A stretch of 8,700 nt of DNA from an uncultured bacterium. GTDB lineage: Bacteria > Actinomycetota > Coriobacteriia > Coriobacteriales > Coriobacteriaceae. The position numbers were made by a program, and so were the translations under genes. The notes under the pieces were generated by a model. The model did not search any database. It was given only the letters and a program-made list of their open reading frames with translations, and was not told where the DNA came from. Location of the stretch: contig CAJMPE010000077.1 of the NCBI GenBank assembly GCA_905215275.1, positions 1-8,700 on the forward strand, in the 5' to 3' direction. Below are positions 1-8,700 of this stretch, one piece after another. Within the stretch, counting starts at the first letter, position 1, and every line of letters begins with the position of its first letter.

Positions 1-15
1 CTGCTCTACAGTCCT

Positions 16-54
16 GCGCAAGACGGAAAGCACATTAAGTGCTTTCCTTTGCGT
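16..54 (+). terminator. Extended hairpin, possible intrinsic terminator of an unseen plus-strand gene
   Basis: A perfect 9-bp stem (GGAAAGCAC at 25-33, GTGCTTTCC at 39-47) closes a 5-nt loop ATTAA. It is followed by TTTG on the plus strand. An imperfect lower stem (GCGCAA at 16-21 with TTGCGT at 49-54, one G-U pair) extends it across a small internal loop. The minus-strand side has no T-run, so a plus-strand terminator for a gene left of the window, convergent with the sigma operon, is the better reading. The U-tract is short, so this is only moderately likely. Confidence 0.4.
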
Positions 55-126
55 GCGGAACTCGCGACAAACTTAAACAGCGGGCCGCCCGGACCGGGAA
101 TCCGATGTGCTCGTCGGGGCAACGTT

Positions 127-164
127 ACCTGCCAAAAAGGGACAGGTTTATTTTGATCGGTTTT
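127..164 (+). repeat. Copy 1 of a 38-bp intergenic repeat (inverted relative to copy 2)
   Basis: The first 21 bases (127-147, core cctgccaaaaagggacagg) match the reverse complement of 1936-1956 exactly. The match continues for another 17 positions with three mismatches, so 35 of 38 positions agree with 1919-1956. The arms that form a long hairpin in copy 2 are degenerate here: AAAA/TTTT, one C-G and the outer ACC/GGT still pair, while the middle is disrupted. It looks like a decayed member of a small dispersed palindromic repeat family. No coding function is supported. Confidence 0.8.
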
Positions 165-212
165 ATCTGGGAAAACGTCGCGCTCCAGCGGTAATCTGCT
201 CTCATCTGTCGC

Positions 213-235
213 ATGGAAATCGGCGGCGTTTCCAT
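213..235. repeat. Small inverted repeat, 7-bp arms
   Basis: ATGGAAA (213-219) and TTTCCAT (229-235) are exact reverse complements around a GC-rich 9-nt spacer. Neither strand has a following T-run, so it is not a convincing terminator. It lies just beyond the terminator of the sigma operon, and no role is assigned. Confidence 0.35.
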
Positions 236-242
236 TTAACGC

Positions 243-277
243 AAAAGAGGCCGCTTCCCCTAGTAGGAAGCGGCCTC
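243..277 (-). terminator. Intrinsic terminator of the sigma/anti-sigma operon
   Basis: A perfect 12-bp GC-rich stem (GAGGCCGCTTCC at 247-258, GGAAGCGGCCTC at 266-277) has a 7-nt loop. In the minus-strand transcript it is followed at once by UUUU (complement of 243-246). It begins five bases beyond the anti-sigma stop codon, as expected for a rho-independent terminator ending this transcript. The plus strand has no T-run after the stem, so it appears unidirectional. Confidence 0.88.
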
Positions 278-282
278 AGACC

Positions 283-1359
283 TTACGAATAGACGATAGT
301 AAAGGACTCTTCCGTTTCGGTCTCTCCTGTTGACGTGTACCTCGTGCCCTCAAGCGTTACTGAGACCACTTGGTCGACATCAATCAACTTCGTTGGCACC
401 CAGATGTCCTCTCCGCTATTGCGCGTATAAGAAAAATATAAGTTGAACGCCCCTGCGTCGTCATCTTCGATAATCTGCTCCGATCCATCCTTGTAGGTAA
501 CCGTCAACTTCTTCGTGACTGCGTCAATGCCCAAATCATCGATGTGTGTCTGGATAGAAAACGGGCTGATCTCGAGAGGCGAGTCATCGGAGCGGAGTTC
601 CTTTGTATCGACGTACGCTCCAACGCTAAACTCGGGCGTCGATGCCTCGAACGGCTTCGCATCCTCGCCTTCGCCCTCGGTCCACGAGATATTCCAGGTG
701 ACCGCATGTTGAAAACCTCGCTCGCGATCCAAAGAAGCAAAGTACATCGTGCCATTAATGACAGTATCGCTTGATGTGTCCTTATCAATGGTGCAGCGTG
801 TGTCAGCCCATTCCTCGCCGAAGTTCATGTCGGGCGTGCCGATGCCTTGTTCTTCTTCACCATAGAGAACAAGTTCGCCTGTCTCTGCTGCCGGCTTGTA
901 GTAGTTAACGCCATTTGGATTGGACAACGTAAACGTCACGGCTCCGCAGCCGTTTTGGTCAATAGCCATCTCATGGATATCGAGCGTATAGCCATTACCC
1001 TCGACGGACAGATCAACCTTCTGGACTGCGCCCTCCAGGCTTTGGGGCGCGATACCGTCACCAAACTCTCTGGTGTAGGTATATTGAGTCCCCGATGAGC
1101 CACCGTTGGTCCAGGTAATGGAATCCCCGTTGCCGTGGTTTCCCCAGGCTGAGGCAAAATAGCCGGAATTGACAACGGCGTAGGCGACCCCTCCAGTCGC
1201 CAAAACTCCGGCAAGACATCCGATTACGGCAACATAGAGAGGCTTCGCGTGGCCCTTTCGATGAAGCGGCTCACCCGCAGCGGTATTTAGGACGCGATCT
1301 GCAAGGTCGCTATCGGCTTGGATGGACTCGAAGGCCTGCTTGATTTGATTGGATTTCAC
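283..1359 (-). CDS. Putative membrane-anchored anti-sigma factor (DUF4179-like)
   Basis: This 358-residue protein probably binds the adjacent ECF sigma factor at the inner face of the membrane and releases it on an envelope signal. Residues 1-38 form a short charged cytoplasmic part with the FxSIxA-type helix common at the start of such proteins. Residues 40-63 (PLYVAVIGCLAGVLATGG onward) form one transmembrane helix, and about 295 residues lie outside. The outer part is rich in Thr, Gly and acidic residues, looks beta-rich, and has two cysteines (C138, C189) that could form a disulfide. The C-terminal part has 'ISPF' and 'DVDQVVSVTLEG' strings resembling DUF4179-type proteins. The start is GTG at 1359, preceded by GAGGAGGG at 5-nt spacing. 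It overlaps the sigma gene by 50 nt, suggesting coupled translation. The pairing and topology are strong; the family name is recognition by eye, and the signal is unknown. No catalytic motif is visible. Confidence 0.82.
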   Translation of the reverse strand: MKSNQIKQAFESIQADSDLADRVLNTAAGEPLHRKGHAKPLYVAVIGCLAGVLATGGVAYAVVNSGYFASAWGNHGNGDSITWTNGGSSGTQYTYTREFGDGIAPQSLEGAVQKVDLSVEGNGYTLDIHEMAIDQNGCGAVTFTLSNPNGVNYYKPAAETGELVLYGEEEQGIGTPDMNFGEEWADTRCTIDKDTSSDTVINGTMYFASLDRERGFQHAVTWNISWTEGEGEDAKPFEASTPEFSVGAYVDTKELRSDDSPLEISPFSIQTHIDDLGIDAVTKKLTVTYKDGSEQIIEDDDAGAFNLYFSYTRNSGEDIWVPTKLIDVDQVVSVTLEGTRYTSTGETETEESFTIVYS

Positions 1360-1828
1360 GGTCGCCCTCCTCTAAGATGAATTTGAGCTTCGATCGACCG
1401 CGAGCTAAACGCGTTCGAACGGTCGCGGCTGGTACATGCATCAACTCGGCAATCTCTGAGGTCGAAAAGCCCAGGTAGTAATAGAGCACGATGGGAACGC
1501 GGAATCGCTCCGGAAGTCGCATAACGTCTGACAGGACCGCCTTGGTCTCATCCTGCGCCGCCGAAAGCGAATCGGCCAGATTCTCAATATCCTCCACACG
1601 CCTCCATGGCTTTCGAAAGAGCGATTTGCATTCATTGATCGTGACCCGGACAAGCCAGCGGCGAAGATGTTCCCAACTTTCAAAGTGCCCATCGCTTTTA
1701 AGCAACTTAAGAAAGACATCTTGGGCAACATCGTCGGCATCGGCACGATCGCGCAGGTACGTCAATGCGATTCGAAACACGACATCACGGTGATCCTCGA
1801 CCGCCTGTCTAAATGCTTGTTCTTCCAT
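1310..1828 (-). CDS. ECF-family RNA polymerase sigma factor
   Basis: This 172-residue group 4 (extracytoplasmic function) sigma factor should direct core RNA polymerase to a small stress regulon, probably including its own promoter. Region 2 spans about residues 10-76, with the core-binding and -10-reading helices (DVVFRIALTYL, DADDVAQDVFLKLL, WLVRVTINECKSLFRKPWRR). Region 4 spans about 98-152: LPERFRVPIVLYYYLGFST, then the -35-reading helix-turn-helix SEIAELMHVPAATVRTRLAR. Regions 1 and 3 are absent, as expected for this group, and the length is normal. I chose ATG at 1828 because GGGAGG (1834-1839) sits 5 nt upstream; the in-frame GTG at 1832-1834 overlaps that site. The basic tail after residue 152 is partly encoded in the overlap with the downstream anti-sigma gene. 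The exact ECF group is not assigned. Confidence 0.95.
   Translation of the reverse strand: MEEQAFRQAVEDHRDVVFRIALTYLRDRADADDVAQDVFLKLLKSDGHFESWEHLRRWLVRVTINECKSLFRKPWRRVEDIENLADSLSAAQDETKAVLSDVMRLPERFRVPIVLYYYLGFSTSEIAELMHVPAATVRTRLARGRSKLKFILEEGDREIQSNQAGLRVHPSR
1365..1372 (-). promoter_or_regulatory. Strong ribosome binding site of the anti-sigma gene, inside the sigma gene's downstream region
   Basis: The minus strand reads GAGGAGGG, then a 5-nt spacer, then GTG at 1359. The site lies inside the 3' part of the sigma coding sequence, just upstream of the 50-nt overlap. It fixes the GTG start of the anti-sigma gene. Ribosomes finishing the sigma gene would pass over it. Confidence 0.8.
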
Positions 1829-1830
1829 AA

Positions 1831-1844
1831 TCACCTCCCGGTGA
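1831..1844 (-). promoter_or_regulatory. Shine-Dalgarno site of the sigma gene within a small potential hairpin
   Basis: The minus strand reads GGGAGG (1839-1834), 5 nt before ATG at 1828, which decides the start. The same segment can fold as UCACC-GGGA-GGUGA (1844-1840 paired with 1835-1831). That would place the ribosome binding site in the loop and 3' arm. The 5-bp stem is modest and any regulatory effect is inference. Confidence 0.55.
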
Positions 1845-1858
1845 CGTTAATAATTCTT

Positions 1859-1873
1859 GGTGAGGCCCTCACC
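1859..1873 (-). promoter_or_regulatory. Perfect 15-bp palindrome at the predicted transcription start of the sigma operon
   Basis: GGTGAGG (1859-1865) and CCTCACC (1867-1873) are exact reverse complements around one central base. The predicted transcription start of the ECF promoter falls at about 1871-1873, so the palindrome occupies roughly +1 to +15. It could be an operator for a dimeric repressor, or it could form a 6-bp hairpin with a 3-nt loop at the very 5' end of the mRNA. Confidence 0.5.
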
Positions 1874-1878
1874 TTAGA

Positions 1879-1905
1879 TACGCTCTTGTCGGGCGAAATG
1901 TTTCA
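1879..1905 (-). promoter_or_regulatory. ECF-type promoter of the sigma/anti-sigma operon
   Basis: On the minus strand TGAAAC (1905-1900) is followed by a 17-nt spacer and CGTA (1882-1879). This matches the -35/-10 pattern of many ECF sigma factors (TGAAAC, 16-17 nt, CGTA or CGTC). It lies about 50-77 nt upstream of the sigma start codon and is preceded by AT-rich sequence. The simplest reading is autoregulation by the encoded sigma factor. A housekeeping promoter with acceptable spacing is not evident here. Confidence 0.75.
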
Positions 1906-1916
1906 AATTCAAGCAG

Positions 1917-1960
1917 GAAAAACCTACCAAAATATACCTGTCCCTTTTTGGCAGGTTTTC
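1917..1960. terminator. Repeat-derived hairpin, likely bidirectional terminator
   Basis: AAAACCTACCAAAA (1919-1932) pairs with TTTTGGCAGGTTTT (1946-1959), 14 bp with a single mismatch, around a 13-nt loop. On the minus strand the GC part of the stem runs into TTTTT, and on the plus strand into TTTTCTTT, so it could stop transcription in both directions. It sits between the rpoC terminator and the sigma promoter and would add insulation. It coincides with copy 2 of the repeat. Confidence 0.55.
1919..1956 (-). repeat. Copy 2 of a 38-bp intergenic repeat, inverted relative to copy 1
   Basis: Read on the minus strand, it matches 127-164 at 35 of 38 positions, with the first 21 identical. Unlike copy 1 it keeps near-perfect internal dyad symmetry. 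The two copies face opposite ways and enclose the whole sigma/anti-sigma module with its promoter and terminator. No transposase gene or target-site duplication is visible. Confidence 0.8.
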
Positions 1961-1965
1961 TTTAA

Positions 1966-2003
1966 CAAAAAGACCCGCTTCCCTGTTGGGAAACGGGTCT
2001 TTG
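1966..2003 (-). terminator. Intrinsic terminator of the rpoB-rpoC operon
   Basis: AAAGACCCGCTTCCC (1969-1983) pairs with GGGAAACGGGTCTTT (1988-2002) around the loop TGTT. The 15-bp stem has one C/A mismatch on the plus strand that becomes a G-U pair in the minus-strand RNA. The minus-strand transcript ends in a U-run (complement of 1967-1971). It begins 25 bases after the rpoC stop, so it ends the core polymerase transcript before the sigma module. Confidence 0.92.
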
Positions 2004-2028
2004 GAAGGACGGTTAACGTACTAGGAAA

Positions 2029-6507
<4,479 letters not shown>

Positions 6508-6513
6508 AGTCAA

Positions 6514-8700
<2,187 letters not shown>

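Noticed and set aside
125..235. A 36-codon minus-strand open frame starting within the small inverted repeat and ending in repeat copy 1
   Set aside because: There is no Shine-Dalgarno sequence, it lies downstream of the operon terminator, and its C-terminal residues are just a translation of the repeat.
107..292. A 61-codon plus-strand open frame
   Set aside because: It runs through repeat copy 1 and the operon terminator, has no good ribosome binding site, and encodes nothing recognisable.
1829..1834. GTG at 1834 as the start of the sigma gene
   Set aside because: The GTG overlaps the GGGAGG ribosome binding site. ATG at 1828 has ideal 5-nt spacing.
1875..1910. A housekeeping sigma promoter (TTGAAA with TATCTA) upstream of the sigma gene
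   Set aside because: The spacer would be 20 nt, too long for a good sigma-70-type promoter. The ECF pattern in the same stretch fits better.
127..1956. A composite transposon or insertion sequence
   Set aside because: The inverted repeats are real, but no transposase or integrase gene or target duplication is visible. Mobility is left as a hypothesis only.

Overview
The window comes from a moderately GC-rich member of the Actinobacteriota, most likely class Coriobacteriia and probably Collinsella or a close relative. I infer this from the character of the RpoB and RpoC proteins (an actinobacterial-type clamp insertion and long acidic C-terminal tails), the codon use, and an AT-rich intergenic repeat that I associate with Collinsella. 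The genus is recognised from memory and was not computed.

Every supported gene lies on the minus strand. Read in the direction of transcription, from right to left: (1) 8700-6514 is the 3' two-thirds of rpoB (RNA polymerase beta), cut by the window edge. (2) rpoC (beta') follows with no spacer, its Shine-Dalgarno sequence lying in the last codons of rpoB. (3) A strong intrinsic terminator at 1966-2003 ends the rpoBC operon. A second hairpin, formed by a dispersed-type repeat, follows at 1917-1960. (4) An ECF-type promoter (TGAAAC-N17-CGTA, 1879-1905) drives a two-gene module: an ECF sigma factor (1828-1310), then a single-pass membrane protein with the layout of a DUF4179-type anti-sigma factor (1359-283). 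The two genes overlap by 50 nt. (5) A perfect 12-bp terminator stem (247-277) ends the module. (6) Positions 1-242 hold no credible gene. They carry a hairpin that may terminate an unseen plus-strand gene, a second, inverted copy of the dispersed repeat, and a small inverted repeat.

Two things stand out. First, RpoC is about 180 residues longer than a usual actinobacterial beta'. Its extension contains a helix-hairpin-helix segment that aligns without gaps to the C-terminal domain of the RNA polymerase alpha subunit (alpha-CTD). It keeps the equivalents of the DNA-contacting residues R265, N268, G296 and K298. Second, the sigma/anti-sigma module is less GC-rich than rpoBC and is bracketed by 38-bp inverted repeats with 35 of 38 positions identical.

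The likely logic is that core polymerase genes are followed by a well-insulated envelope-sensing module. Its sigma factor probably recognises its own promoter and is probably held at the membrane by the anti-sigma protein.
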